64,000 bases of DNA from Trichomonas vaginalis G3 (Eukaryota > Parabasalia > Trichomonadida > Trichomonadidae): NCBI RefSeq assembly GCF_026262505.1, contig NC_067206.1, forward strand, positions 17,939,319 through 18,003,318, given 5' to 3'. Position 1 is the first letter of the stretch. Each line of letters begins with the position of its first letter. Both the position numbers and the translations under genes were made by a program. This document shows, one piece after another, positions 1-11,507 of this stretch. The notes under the pieces were generated by a model. That model was not told the origin of the DNA, ran no database searches, and was given only the letters and a program-made list of their open reading frames with translations.

Positions 1-967
1 CCAACATATAGACTGCAAGTCTGCTTTCTATTCTCTTGCATTCAAATTTTTCGCATGTGAACTTAACTGGGTCCCAAGCAGTTCCAGCAGCATTGAAATA
101 ATAGTTTACTTCAGTGTTGAGGTTTGAAAACCAAAGTCTAAGTCAACTTTGTCTTTGCAAAAGTCGGCGAATGACGTTTTATTTGTTCCCGTTACGTCTG
201 TAAGAGTGAATGGGTCTTGTGTTGGTGCAATGACTAAGTTATTTTTGCTTGGAGTAAGTTCGATAGAAATTTTTCCTGCCCAGTTTGGCAAGTATCTTAA
301 AAACCTGAAGATGAGGAAAGATGACAAAGGAACTCTAAGTTTCAGTTTTACTTTAGTGGCAGCAGTTCCATCTGAACCAGAAAGGTTAACATAAACTCCT
401 GGAACGTTAGGGTCAAGTCTTCTTATTTTCTCAATAGTTGCATACTGGTCTGTTTGTTCTCTCGCTTGTGGTTGTACTGAGTTTCTCAAAGCGAACCATT
501 CATAGTTTGCCCATGTTACTGTTTGAACTAAGTCAGAGTTAGAATATATCTTATATCCCATGAAAACTTCTGGAGCATATTGGTATCCGACATAGAAAAA
601 TTCCATTGCAACCTTTCTTGTCAGACAACTTGGCAGAAGGTTTTATTTCAATGTCTTGTTCCACGTATAAGAATGAGTTGTCAATAGAAATAATATGAAA
701 CCTGTCGCAAGCAATATCTACTGTTGTTGAAGAACCTTCTCCAAACTCACCTACGTTTCCATAAGAAACAGCAGTTGTATATTCGTAAGTTCCAGGAACT
801 ATTTCTGACCTTCTAATGGCATTGTCGCATTCGTTATACCATTCGGAAACATTTCCGTTCATGGCATCCAAAACTGTTGGCGTTATATTCTGAGCGGCGT
901 ACATTTCATATGGGAAAAATATAGAATAGTTGGATTTATATATCATAATAGAACCCACTCGTACCAA
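1..967 (-). pseudogene. Maverick A major capsid-like gene, partial
   Basis: This is the start-proximal part of a capsid-type gene cut by the window edge; the reading is broken at least once. The translation is rich in beta-strand-like segments. It contains a stretch like the first jelly roll of double-jelly-roll capsid proteins (VPLSSFLIFRFLRYLPNW, then a run of strand-forming residues ending in DPFTLTD). A matching gene lies at 29547-31072 in Maverick B, directly after the same long coiled-coil gene. Polintons are known to encode double-jelly-roll major capsid proteins. The assignment rests on fold-like pattern and gene position, so it is moderate. Confidence 0.5.
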
Positions 968-3900
968 GCTTTACTTTCTTCCTGACTGAGTTTTGTTGCA
1001 TCTTTGCCTCATGTTCACCTAGTATGTTGTAAATTTCCCATGTCCTTTTTGCCTTTGGGCTCTGGTCGCCCATCTCAGGTAACCTATATCCTAGAAAGAT
1101 TTTGTCATAGTTTGTATTTGAGTCTTCGCGTATTGTTTGCATGACTCTTTCCTGAGTTTCCGGTTCAAGCTCTTCAAACAGAGCTTGTCCATATGGAATA
1201 TGCTCGTTTCCAAATATATGTTTTTGTAGCCATTCTGGTTTTCTTTCCATGTTACCAATAATATCTTTTGTGAATGGGAAAGCTTTTACCCACTGTTTCA
1301 GTCTTGCGTCATTTATTTCTGTAGTTGGTTTTTTGTCAAGGAACATGTTTTTCAATACTAACATTTCATTTGGTACTGTCCATTTGAGTTTTCTTAAATA
1401 TTCATCCCTTCTCGGTTCATTGTCTGCAAAGTAAGTTTTTATGACATTTTGCAAACTTTCGTTTGCAAGGTCATGTACAATAGGTTCTCTTCCTTCTCTA
1501 TCCCTAACTCTCTTTCTAAACTCTTCACCAAATATACCATCTCTATGGTTCTGTGTAGTTCTTTGAGATAAATGTTCTAGAACGTCAGGTGTTATATTTC
1601 CATCAGCCATGTTCATTTCATACTGGTCCAAAATATCTGCATCTTTCATATCTTTCAATGGCATTAAAGCCGCGCTGAAAATACCAGCTATATCTGGTTC
1701 ACCATTCACTTCCATTGCGTCTACAACTTCTTGGAATTGTGGTTGTAAGTTTATGAACCACCTATCCGGATTAGCTTTATGACCCCATCTCATTGTAGTT
1801 CCATAGTCTGCAGAAACAAAAGTAGGTTTGTTTCCATATTGGTTAGGTTCTGAATGAACTTTAAACAATGTTTCATTTCTATATGTTTTGTTGAAATTTA
1901 ACCTTTTATTTTCACCGAGTTCATCCAAAGATTGAACGTTATATGCTCGTAAGTAAAAAGGATTGTTGTATTTGTGTACATTATCTTTCAGTACTTCCAT
2001 TCTATGCTGGATATTTTCATCTGATGTTGGAGTCTTTTGTATGTCGGCGAACATTTTTCGATATTCTTCTACTATGTCAGCCGAATTTTTCTTAGACTCT
2101 TGGAAAGATTCCATATTCTCCGCATACACTTGTTGAGGGTCAAGATTTTTCGGCTGTTCCAAATCTTCATCTAGTTCTGTGAAGTTAGTTTCCAAAGGAG
2201 GGACTTGTTCGTTTCCTTCAGGCTCTTCTAGCTGTTGTTGCTGAACTATTTCTTCCATGTCTGGTTGTATCTGAACTTCTTCCTGTGGAGTTTCTTGTAC
2301 CTCATCTGCTGGCATTTCATATATTCCGAGACCGTTTTCAACAAGTTCCCTATCTAAGTCATCCGGACTCATAAACCTTTCTTCTTTCGTTCCGTCTCTA
2401 TTTTTTACGCGTTTCATGAAGAGAGTTGAATTATCATTTAGCTCTGACATCAAATATCTCGGAGTAAATTCATTCATGTCAGTTGGATGATATGCTATTA
2501 AATCATATCCCTTAGCGAGTTTGTATTTTCCAGGTTTGAAATTATATCCCATTTGGTGCTGAACCATAAAGCTAAATAGGTTCGGGTCAGTATTTCCTTC
2601 CTTGAACTTTCTAATAGCTTCTTTATATCTGTCACTAAAGTCAAGAGTATCTGGGTAACCATAATCTTTCTTAAGCATTTTTAAGAATTCTTGGTTTCCT
2701 TGTTCTCTACTTCTTTTATGTCCTTGCTCTGTTTGTGGTTGTTGTTGTGCAGGGTTTTGAACTGTTGGTTGTTGTGCTGGTTGTGGAGGTGGTTGTTGTG
2801 CTGGTTTTGGTTGTGGTGCTGGGTTTTGAACTGTTGGTTGCTGTGCTGGATTTTGAACTGTTGGTTTTGGTTGTTGTTGTGGTGCTCGATTTTGAACTGT
2901 TGGTTTTGGTTGTTGTTGTGGTGCTGGATTTTGAACTGTTGGTTGTTGTGTTGGTTTTGGTGCATGCCTGTGTCTGTGTCCATGTGACGATGTAAATGTT
3001 TTAGGTAGTCCTGGTGCAGGTGCTTCTCTTGGAGGGTTTGGTGGTATATAAGTTCCACTAGCTAGTATATAAGTTCCACCAGCTGGTATATAAGTTCCAC
3101 CAGCTGGCACATATGTTCCATCTGCAGCATAATGTCCTACCTGACTTTTCGTTTTTAAGAAAGCATTTACTAGGTCTGTTTTGGTCTGTTGTAACTCTTT
3201 TTCTTGACTTTCCACAACAGTTGCTCTAACGGCGTCATAGGCACTTTGAACTGCCTGTCTCGTTGCTGCATCTGTTATTTTCGTCATATTTTGTGCTACT
3301 TCTCTTAACTCTTTGTCGAAACCTTCAGACTTCAGTTTCTTTCCAGATGAGAAGTCGTTCACTAGTTTCACCTTACTATGAAGAGCTTCGAAGGCATTCT
3401 TAAAGTCAGCATTCATTAAAGCTTCATTTGAACTGTCTTCATCCGCTTGTATTTTTGTCCTTATTGACCCTATAAGTTGGGCTGCTTTAGCGTTGGCTTG
3501 GGCATCTAACCAGTCATTATTAGCTTTTATATATTCTGCGCTTTTCATTGCCTTTTGCATGGCTGCGTCGTTATTTTTACTTTCTTGTGCTAAGTTTTCA
3601 TACTGTACGGTTTGGTTTTGCAACTGTAAAAGTTTTTCTGCCTTTACATTTGCTTCAACTTCTTTTTTATACTCATCGCTATCCATATATGTCTTCAGGG
3701 CTTTTTGTTTTATTTCTTCATCTTTCAGTACTTTATATTGAGTAGTATGGTTTTTCAAATTTATAACATCTTGTTCCATTTTTGCTACTTCTGCTGCTTT
3801 TTCTGACACTTTTTTCGCATATTCCTCTGTACTTAGTTCTTTCAGTTGTTCTTCTTTCTTCTTTTTCTCTACGTTTAACTCATTGAGTTTCTTTGTGTGT

Positions 3901-4262
3901 CTGTCATATTCTAGTTTCTTTTCGTTTTCACTTATTTGTTTCTGTATGTCTATGTTTGACTTTTTGACATCTGTTATTTGATTTTTGAGTGAACTCAAAT
4001 TCATTTGACTTTGAGGGTTATAAGCTGTTCCGTCTGCAGCTCCACCATAGCCTGCCATTTTCGCTAAAAGTGCCGCTCTTAAACCTCCACTCTGTGCACC
4101 AATAACTCGGTTTAAAAGCATAGGGTTGCTTGACATTTGTTGCAACATAGTGGGGTCATTCATCATTTGTTGTTGCAACTGTTGTTGTGGTGTCAGTTTT
4201 ACTATTGGATGTTTCAATGCTCCCTTCCTCTTACGTATATTCTTACGTAGCTTACGTGGCAT
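936..4262 (-). CDS. Large Maverick protein, basic N-terminus, coiled coil, Q/P-rich linker (unknown function)
   Basis: This open gene encodes about 1,108 residues from the ATG at 4262. An upstream ATG at 4322 exists, but 4262 is preferred because TTTTTTAC lies 11 nt before it, as for other Maverick genes here. The N-terminus is very basic (MPRKLRKNIRKRKG), as in DNA- or core-associated virion proteins. A Q-rich patch follows, then about 300 residues of predicted coiled coil rich in K, E, Q and A. Next comes a short GGTYIPA-like repeat and a low-complexity P/Q/N segment with PTVQNPAPQ repeats, then a ~550-residue mixed domain with acidic stretches. I recognise no enzyme motif. It lies directly upstream of the capsid-like gene in both A and B, suggesting a structural or morphogenesis role. 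The linker repeat number differs between the copies. Confidence 0.7.
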   Translation of the reverse strand: MPRKLRKNIRKRKGALKHPIVKLTPQQQLQQQMMNDPTMLQQMSSNPMLLNRVIGAQSGGLRAALLAKMAGYGGAADGTAYNPQSQMNLSSLKNQITDVKKSNIDIQKQISENEKKLEYDRHTKKLNELNVEKKKKEEQLKELSTEEYAKKVSEKAAEVAKMEQDVINLKNHTTQYKVLKDEEIKQKALKTYMDSDEYKKEVEANVKAEKLLQLQNQTVQYENLAQESKNNDAAMQKAMKSAEYIKANNDWLDAQANAKAAQLIGSIRTKIQADEDSSNEALMNADFKNAFEALHSKVKLVNDFSSGKKLKSEGFDKELREVAQNMTKITDAATRQAVQSAYDAVRATVVESQEKELQQTKTDLVNAFLKTKSQVGHYAADGTYVPAGGTYIPAGGTYILASGTYIPPNPPREAPAPGLPKTFTSSHGHRHRHAPKPTQQPTVQNPAPQQQPKPTVQNRAPQQQPKPTVQNPAQQPTVQNPAPQPKPAQQPPPQPAQQPTVQNPAQQQPQTEQGHKRSREQGNQEFLKMLKKDYGYPDTLDFSDRYKEAIRKFKEGNTDPNLFSFMVQHQMGYNFKPGKYKLAKGYDLIAYHPTDMNEFTPRYLMSELNDNSTLFMKRVKNRDGTKEERFMSPDDLDRELVENGLGIYEMPADEVQETPQEEVQIQPDMEEIVQQQQLEEPEGNEQVPPLETNFTELDEDLEQPKNLDPQQVYAENMESFQESKKNSADIVEEYRKMFADIQKTPTSDENIQHRMEVLKDNVHKYNNPFYLRAYNVQSLDELGENKRLNFNKTYRNETLFKVHSEPNQYGNKPTFVSADYGTTMRWGHKANPDRWFINLQPQFQEVVDAMEVNGEPDIAGIFSAALMPLKDMKDADILDQYEMNMADGNITPDVLEHLSQRTTQNHRDGIFGEEFRKRVRDREGREPIVHDLANESLQNVIKTYFADNEPRRDEYLRKLKWTVPNEMLVLKNMFLDKKPTTEINDARLKQWVKAFPFTKDIIGNMERKPEWLQKHIFGNEHIPYGQALFEELEPETQERVMQTIREDSNTNYDKIFLGYRLPEMGDQSPKAKRTWEIYNILGEHEAKMQQNSVRKKVKLGTSGFYYDI

Positions 4263-4383
4263 TTTAAGTGAAGTAAAAAACGGTTTTTGACAGATGTTTA
4301 TATGACACTTTTTGTTCAGCACAAAAAACTACTCGGTCAAAGTGTTGTCACCGGCTGGTCGGCTGGGGTTCGGTCCTCCTCTT

Positions 4384-4519
4384 GGGTCTTGGGCAAAATT
4401 CTTAGGGCTAGAAGGGGCGCAGCCCCTGGAAGCCCTCCGAATATAAACTTCATTTATACTAAACATCTTCAGGGCTAGAAGGGGCGCAGCCCCTGGAAGC
4501 CCCACTACCTTTTTTTTTT
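4384..4519. repeat. Maverick A terminal repeat with two tandem modules
   Basis: Two copies of a module of about 75-80 bp end in GGGGCGCAGCCCCTGGAAGCC, itself a small hairpin. The second copy is followed by CCACTACC and ten T. The same paired-module ending closes Maverick B at 51699 and opens Maverick C at 63161, although their hairpin reads GGCGCAACGCGCC or GGCACTTCGTGCC. The paired modules are therefore a TIR property, and the hairpin stem varies with the pairing kept. Confidence 0.85.
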
Positions 4520-4800
4520 ATAGAAAAGGGTAATTTTTCTTACAGAAATAACAAGACTGCAATGCTATCACATTTAAGTTTTTTAGATTTGGAGTTAGGT
4601 AAATTGATATAATGCAGAAGTATGTAATGACTATTCGATTTTTAATGAAATGTCATAAAATAATTATTATATTAATTGTGATTTCTGCATCGGCGCAACG
4701 CGCCTTTTAGAATTCTGGGCACGTAATTGCCCAGAATGCAAGCTTGAGAAAATTGAAACTTAGTTACTAAGTTTCTGCCTTGCTTTTATACAAAAAGATT
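4520..4800. other. Non-coding flank between Maverick A and the next element
   Basis: AT-rich DNA with no open reading frame. It holds a small hairpin near 4690-4740 (GGCGCAACGCGCC, AATTCTGGGCA with its complement). I see no gene here. Confidence 0.6.
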
Positions 4801-5510
4801 TTTTTGGGCCACCTTTTTTTGGGGAACTGAGGGAAACTGAGGGAAACTGAGCACTTTTTCTCTGTGAATATTAGATTTTTTATTAATATGTTTAAACAAA
4901 TATTATCTATTACTATATTTTAGATTATTGTTTAAATAAAATTTAAATTATAATAAATATTCGCAGAGTTTTGATGAAAATATTGTGTCACTTTTGCAAA
5001 AATTGAGAGCCCTTTTGGGCAACTGAGAGACGATTATTTTTGATCAATCAATCTCAATATCTCAATATCTGTTAGTTATTAACTAAAAGTAGTTGAACAT
5101 TTGATATCAATTATTATTGTTATCAGATATTATTATCCATTTATAGTTAAATCACGCAATTTTTATCTAGTTTTAAATAATTTAACGATAATATTTTGGA
5201 TTTGGAAGCTAGATTTGTAATATATCCATGTATACTGTACCCTTTACAAGAATAGTGTACAATTTTTAACTAAATTGAAATTTTTGAAAAAGAATCTTAT
5301 TATTTGGAAAAAATATTGTGCTTTTGAATGAATTTGAAAATATAATAATACAAAAAGATAATATAAAACATATAGAAAAGGGTTGAATGTATATTTTGAT
5401 GTATTGAATGTGTTATTTTCAGTTGCCCTCAGTTTCCCGAAAATTTTAGGAAAAAGAGCGATAGTTCCCTCAGTTTCCCGACGATTATTGTAAACATTGT
5501 TCAGTTTCCT

Positions 5511-5770
5511 CAGTTGCCTGACGATTATTTTAACTATGATTTCCTTAGTTTCCCGAAATGACGATAGTTGTAAACTTCACTCAGTTTCCTCAGTTGCCCG
5601 ACGATTATTTTAACTATGATTTCCTTAGTTTCCCGAAATGACGATAGTTGTAAACTTCACTCAGTTTCCTCAGTTGCCCGACGATTATTTTAACTATGAT
5701 TTCCTTAGTTTCCCGAAATGACGATAGTTGTAAACTTCACTCAGTTTCCTCAGTTGCCCGATGATTATTT
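5511..5770 (+). repeat. 80 bp tandem repeat, three units plus part
   Basis: CAGTTGCCCGACGATTATTT recurs at 5591, 5671 and 5751 with an exact 80 bp period; a diverged start is at 5511. Each unit alternates CAGTTTCCT, CAGTTGCCCG and TTAGTTTCCCGAAATGACG. The inverted counterpart at 7893-8070 has about two units, giving the element subterminal inverted arrays, which could be transposase binding sites. Confidence 0.85.
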
Positions 5771-5977
5771 TAAACTTTATTTCATCTGACTTTTTTCATT
5801 TACTTTATTATCTTAATATTCTTCATACATTATCTTCTATATTTATCAATTTCTATTAAATATTTCAATTATACAATTTTTGACTAAGTTATTCTTTTAT
5901 ACTATTATAATTTGAATTATCACCAATCACTTAATTAGATATCTTTATTTAAATACATAATATCTAAAATTGATAGT

Positions 5978-7563
5978 AGAGATGCGAGTTTCCGAATTTT
6001 TTTAGCCCTGGGATGTCATAACCGCTGCGGTTTTGTAAAATTTGGGATAAATTTTGACAATCCATTTTTTGTGGGATGTACGTTTATATCAATTTGCTCG
6101 GCGTTTGCCGAGCTATTGTACAATCCTACTCGAATTCATTACGCAGCCCTGGTCACTCAAAGGCCGGGGCATACAATTACAAAATAGTAGAGTGAGACTC
6201 TTCTAATTTCTTCCAATCACAAGGAAGATCTTAGAAGAGCCTCACTCTACTCGAACACATTACGCAGCCCTGGTCACTCAAAGGCCGGGGCATACAATTA
6301 CAAAATAGTAGAGTGAGACTCTTCTAATTTCTTCCAATCACAAGGAAGATCTTAGAAGAGCCTCACTCTACTCGAACACATTACGCAGCCCTGGTCACTC
6401 AAAGGCCAGGGCATACAATTACAAAATAGTAGAGTGAGACTCTTCTAATTTCTTCCAATCACAAGGAAGATCTTAGAAGAGCCTCACTCTACTCGAACAC
6501 ATTACGCAGCCCTGGTCACTCAAAGGCCGGGGCATACAATTACAAAATAGTAGAGTGAGACTCTTCTAATTTCTTCCAATCACAAGGAAGATCTTAGAAG
6601 AGCCTCACTCTGCTCGAACACATTACGCAGCTCCTGCTCAACAATGAGCAGGTCTTACCACTTTGAGAGGCTTTCGCTCGAGTTCTGATGCAGATCCCAA
6701 CGCGAGCGAGAGTCTCTCAAGCAAGCTTCTAATTCGTAGCTAGAGTTTCACTCTTATGAACAGGCAGCCAATTTGAGAGACTTTCGCTCGAGATCTAATG
6801 AAAAATCAGAACTCGGCCAAAAATTGCCCAAACAGGCTTGTAATTCGTAGCTATAGTATTGATCGTATGGATGTGTAGCCAATCTGAGAGACTTTCGCTC
6901 GATGTCTGATATTGCATCAGACATCGAGCGAAAGTCACTCAAAACAGCTTAGACATGTCTATTTTGACGGCATTAAATGATTTCATAGGAAATGTCTCAG
7001 TTGTTAATTAAGTTCACGTGAGCTTTTATGAATGAAAATAAGTAAAAAAAAAGAATTTTCTCAAAAAAAATTGTGTACGCATTGAAATTTTTATCTATAA
7101 ATTTAGATATGTCATCAATAATATAATATAATTTTAAATTCGTGGAGTACACTTGGGATAATTGAATATGGGCTACCCCATCCCAACCTCTCAAACTTCC
7201 TCTGAATTTGGACAAGGTATCCCAATCCCAAAGACCTATCTGAATAAAATGAAATAAGTATATTATATATATTATTTATTTGCTAATAATGAGCATAAAT
7301 CGCTAAAATTATGAAGAAATTAAAAATTAAAAATTAAAATTAGAAAAAAATGTTGATTTAATGAGAGAATATTGTATAAAAATAGAATTATTAGCTAAAA
7401 TACGTATTAATTTTATGATATTTCAATCACATTAACGAAAATCGCCCATTTTTAATTCAAATGGGCGGGAAAAAAAATAAAATTCCAAAAAAAATTGAAT
7501 TGGGGAAACGATAGGGGACGGGATATGAGAAACCCCATATGTTTGGGAATTTTTCGCATCACT
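5978..7563. mobile_element. Nested non-autonomous element with 9 bp TSD
   Basis: The element is flanked by a 9 bp direct repeat ATTGATAGT at 5969-5977 and 7564-7572. Its ends are short imperfect inverted repeats (AGAGATGCGAGTTTCC against AGTGATGCGAAAAATTCCC). It holds no credible gene. Most of 6130-6960 is a chain of hairpins. A TSD of 9 bp fits MULE-type insertion, but no transposase is present, so the superfamily is a guess. Confidence 0.7.
6128..6960. repeat. 121 bp tandem hairpin repeat (four units) followed by further hairpins
   Basis: ACGCAGCCCTGG-type starts occur at 6141, 6262, 6383 and 6504, and again at 6625, an exact 121 bp period. Each unit has a small hairpin (GCCCTGG...CCAGGGC in one unit, CCGGGGC in the others) and a large one with arms AGAGTGAGACTCTTCTAA and its near complement around a loop near CAATCACAAGG. 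After 6625 come other hairpins with arms GAGAGACTTTCGCTCGA and complement. This is the same hairpin-chain style as in the other elements, with different sequences. Confidence 0.85.
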
Positions 7564-8710
7564 ATTGATAGTGATTTTTCAAAAGAAAAAATTTCTCTGT
7601 AAAGAAAAAGTAAAAAAATTAATGGATTTTAAAATTTTTGCTAACAAACTAGAATTGTCAAGAGTATATATCGACGTTTCAAATCAATATTTATAAACAC
7701 TTATATTTATTAAAAGAATTTCATAGAAATCTGTTTAATTTATTGCATAATTTAACAAGAATAAGAATTTATGAAATCCAATAAGTTAATTAATATCAAA
7801 ATTTTATGATTTAGGAAAGTAGATTATATATATTGAAATAATAGAGGAGCAATAGGATTAAGAAAAAAATTAAGAAAATAAAAATGTATTGATAACTATC
7901 GTCATTTCGGGAAACTAAGGAAATCATAGTTAAAATAATCGTCGGGCAACTGAGGAAACTGAGTGAAGTTTACAACTATCGTCATTTCGGGAAACTAAGG
8001 AAATCATAGTTAAAATAATCGTCGGGAAACTGAGGGAACTATCGCTCTTTTTCCTAAAATTTTCGGGAAACTGAGGCCAACTGATAATAACTTTATATCT
8101 ATTTGCAACTCAATCAACATTCACATAAAAATTACAAGTTTTATTTCATCCCCACATCATAATAATGTTTGTTTCTTAATATCTTAAAAAATTTCAAAAT
8201 CTTATATTTTGAATAATTAGCATTTATCGTAGATTTCTGTTTAAACATAATTATCAATCATGATTTCAATCAAATTTTTTTGCTATGATATTCTTTATCT
8301 TGGGAATTCGAAATCGAGCTTGTTTCATTTCTTATCTACTCAAATATTAGAGTTATTCTAAAATCTAATATTAAATATATAGTTATAAGTGCTATTATAT
8401 ACTAATATCAAATTAGAATTTAAATATCAAGAAAAAATAGAGTAAATAATCGTCTCTCAGTTGCCCAAAAGGGCTCTCAATTTTTGCAAAAGTGACACAA
8501 TTTTTTCATCAAAACTCTGCGAATATTTATTATAATTTAAATTTTATTTAAACAATAATCTAAAATATAGTAATAGATAATATTTGTTTAAACATATTAA
8601 TAAAAAATCTAATATTCACAGAGAAAAAGTGCTCAGTTTCCCTCAGTTTCCCTCAGTTCCCCAAAAAAAAGATCTCCGTTTTTGGGCCACCTTTTTTACT
8701 TTTTCTTTAC

Positions 8711-8995
8711 ATTTTGAGGTTTATCCTTCGCTTTTAAGATCATTGAATTTGATTTTTATATAAAATAGTTATATATTAGAAAATAATATAAGTTTATGTG
8801 ATATTATTTTTCAGAAGATTTCATTCTATATGCCTATGAAAAGTACTCTCAAAACTAACTTTTCCTAATTATAATTAAATCTAGAATATTGTATTATGCT
8901 TAGTATTATTTCATTTTTCTCATTCAATTTAGAATTTACAAATGTCAAAAAATTGAGAGCTGTCACTTTTGATGAATTTCTGTTTATTACAATAT
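8711..8995 (-). repeat. One-armed copy of the fold-back end repeat
   Basis: This ~285 bp sequence, from TTTTGAGGTTTATCC to TTCTGTTTATTACAAT, is the reverse complement of 14430-14707, and its first ~130 bp also match 15400-15511. It therefore forms an inverted pair with the left arm of the fold-back element 5.4 kb away, enclosing the IS481-like element. It ends with the motif TGTCACTTTTGATGAATTTC. Confidence 0.75.
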
Positions 8996-9714
8996 ATTTA
9001 GAATAATTACATATAACTTAGTACCTTTAAAATAAAGTGGCACTTTTTACTTCCTCGACGATAAAAATTGAGAGCCAAATAATCGTTGACAGATCTTACT
9101 ATGCAACACTTTTGACGAATTTTTGAATATAACAATACTCGTGATCACCGTTTACAGATTGTTTCAATTGCGATTTCCATTCTCAAAATTATTAAGTTCA
9201 AGGATTATGCAGAAAATGCTCATGGAATTGATTCGAATCTCACAATTTTGTCCCGTTGGCTTAATGTTCAATACACAAATATTTTCCTAATTATTTCGGC
9301 TAATCAATTAGCTTATATCCGTAATGACCAATATACTTTCTGGGGCGTTTTGTTTTTCATATTTAAAATGTCTCATTATAAGCAACTGCTCATTGAAGAA
9401 TATCTGAATCTGATGTTCAACAACTTTTACGCTTATATAGAATTTGTCAGCATTGCTAATGATGTGTCAAAAATTTCTTTCAATTACCTCGCCCCACAGC
9501 AAAGACAATTTTGCATTTAAACACTATTTTTGATGAACATGAATGCGATTCTTAATTTTCAGCACATGGAACCTAATGACTGGCTTTAAGGCTTTTACAG
9601 TCAAATTTGTCAAAAAGTGTAAACACTTACATTGCACAAAAAAAGATTCACTTCACATCAATTCATGTGAGGCGAATTGGTTAGGCAATAATATGAAAGG
9701 AATTAGAAAAATAA

Positions 9715-9900
9715 TTGTAGTACTATGCAACATAGCCAACAATTCCTTATATAAAGTTCAAAAACTTGGGTGCCGTCAGAACTGATTGCATTCAAGTTTT
9801 TGAACTTTCTTGAGGCAATTGAAGGGTGAGATATATATAATCTATCTATATAGCTCTCACCCTCAAATTCCCTCTCTGAGCTTTCTTTTTTTATCCTATT
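9715..9900 (+). repeat. Decayed hairpin pair of the shared module type
   Basis: The arm TAGCCAACAATTCCTTATA is followed by a hairpin with arms AGTTCAAAAACTTGGGTGC and TTCAAGTTTTTGAACTTT around TCAGAACTGA, then by a hairpin with arms CAATTGAAGGGTGAGA and TCTCACCCTCAAATTCCC. These are diverged copies of modules found intact at 16.7, 22-23, 48 and 60 kb. Confidence 0.75.
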
Positions 9901-11124
9901 ATATACTTTTTATTTTTTTTTCGAACACAAATTATACTATTTATAAAATCCATGCATACATTACTTTCAATTTAAAAAATGACTTTTGAAAAACTATTCA
10001 AAACTCAAAAATTTTTAAATTCAAAATTATATTTATGGTAGTCTAATAAATCATATTAACTGATAAATATTTCTATACTTATAATTGATACACCTCTGAA
10101 AAGTGCTCACAAAACCTCATTCTATATACCTCGTAGACCATAGTTCTCAGCTAAAATGGCTTAAAATTTGGTGAAATTGCTAATATTGCACGCAATTTTG
10201 CATGTAATAATTTCTCGCACTCTTCATTTCTTTCAAAAATTTAATATATCTTCTTCACAAAAATAACAATTTCCATCAATCATTTAAAATTCTTAAATAT
10301 TTACATTTTTAATAAGATTTAAATTTTCCATTTTTTCTCAATTCTTTTTCCCTAAATTCTCCTTTTCGAACAAGCCTATATTAGCCATATTTAAACCGGT
10401 GGATATAGTAGATAGAAAAAGAATCACATTGTAATTAAGGAAAATTGTGTTTTAAGTGTTATATGACGTGTGTATGGTTCTTTGAAGGTTGAATGATATG
10501 GATTCATTGTGATCAATGTAATATTGTTAAGGACAAGATGAATATAATGAGATTAAAAAATGTTTTCTACTAGAAGGGTATCCATTCTGAGGGTCAGAGC
10601 CTCCTTGTAGTCTTTCTGGTCCTGGAAGGGGCGTTTCTGACCGGTATGGAGGTTTTAAATAGGTATAAATTTTGTCCCCTCTCAACGACGGCTATAATTA
10701 AGTGTGAATTTTGGATTTTTGTTTCCTCATCTTTTATTAGATTTTTTAAATCTATAGAGCCTGAGAGTAAATCGTAGATCTTTTGATAGCATCATCATAA
10801 ATGTTCATTAAATAGCCGAATGGCTCCTTGGTCGAAAAGATTTTAATTTTGGAATAGCAAGAATCGATAATTGATAAGGCTTTGTAACCGTCAGTGTAAT
10901 TTTCGTAATGAAAAGGATTTAGATTCCTTAATTAAATTATGTAATCGTTGATTTTTTGTGAGCATAATTTAGAAAGACGTTACAGATTGATGATTCAAGA
11001 AAAGTAAGACAGCGTTTGAATTCGTTATCAGAGGCAGCTTTAAAAACTATGGAAGTAAAACTTCGGACCTTTGTAAAATAATTCGACATAATAATATGAA
11101 AAAGACAAGGTTACTATTTGTGAA

Positions 11125-11507
11125 TTAAACCGACTGAATAGATAGCAGAAATGATCGCACTTCCTTCATCCGATAAAATTTGACAAAGCATTTCTGTGAG
11201 CATCCGGTAATAAGGTATACTATATTCAGAGTTTGCCCATCCATAAAAAGGGGAATGAATTTTTTATTTGGACTGACAGTGCCGATGAATAGAATCCCCC
11301 TTTTCCTATTGAACAAATAAATATTACGTCAACAAACCAAACGTTTGAGAAGCCTTCTGAGTTCATTAGTGTATATGACACTTCAGAGGTCATCGTAAAA
11401 TATTGGATGAGGTAATCATCTTTGATTTCTTTCAAAAATTCATCATACAATAATAAAAAAAACTTTATCATTGCACTTGATATGGCTAAAAACAGTTTCA
11501 AATACAA
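11125..11507 (-). pseudogene. Possible decayed transposase core fragment
   Basis: Two overlapping minus-strand frames give short peptides reading VWFVDVIFICSIGKGGF, then LSVQIKNSFPFLW and FVKFYRM. The pattern of an aspartate in a hydrophobic strand, a few polar residues, another strand and an aromatic segment is like the first catalytic region of MULE-type transposases. The frames shift between peptides, so the gene is dead if real. Chance similarity in AT-rich DNA is a serious alternative. Confidence 0.25.

Larger units (their letters stand above)
1..4519 (-). mobile_element. Maverick/Polinton A, right-hand end
   Basis: This is the end of a Maverick (Polinton) that runs off the left edge of the window. 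It holds a capsid-like gene and a long coiled-coil gene, both read leftward from the terminus. The terminus has two tandem copies of a TIR module followed by ACTACC and exactly ten T, the same ending as Mavericks B and C. The gene order matches the left part of Maverick B in inverted orientation. The shared sequence stops at about 4355, where A passes straight into its terminus, so B has extra genes there that A lacks. Mavericks are abundant in T. vaginalis. This copy looks fairly young: its long gene is open and very similar to B. Confidence 0.85.
4820..8678. mobile_element. Non-autonomous element with ~220 bp TIRs and a 19 bp direct repeat
   Basis: The ends at 4821-5040 and 8443-8662 are near-perfect inverted repeats starting GGGGAACTGAGGGAAACTGA. 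A 19 bp direct repeat TTTTTGGGCCACCTTTTTT flanks the element at 4801-4819 and 8679-8697, with a few unpaired bases at the right end (AAAAAAAAGATCTCCG). Inside the TIRs are blocks of CAGTTTCCC/CAGTTGCCC repeats: three 80 bp units on the left (5511-5770) and two inverted on the right (7893-8070). There is no transposase and no long open frame. An independent element sits at 5978-7563. The long TIRs and repeat-rich ends suggest mobilisation by a transposase elsewhere. Superfamily not assigned. Confidence 0.75.

Noticed and set aside
2691-2995. Frames opposite the Q/P-rich segment of the long Maverick gene
   Set aside because: Repetitive shadow frames (W/L/C-rich or V/L-rich) of the GTTGTTGTG-type repeat.
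6128-6625. Possible CRISPR array
   Set aside because: Exact tandem repeats without unique spacers, inside a transposon of a eukaryote; no cas genes.
9248-9785. Two plus-strand frames of 80-90 residues
   Set aside because: AT-rich composition, no motif, partly within hairpin remains; no support as genes.
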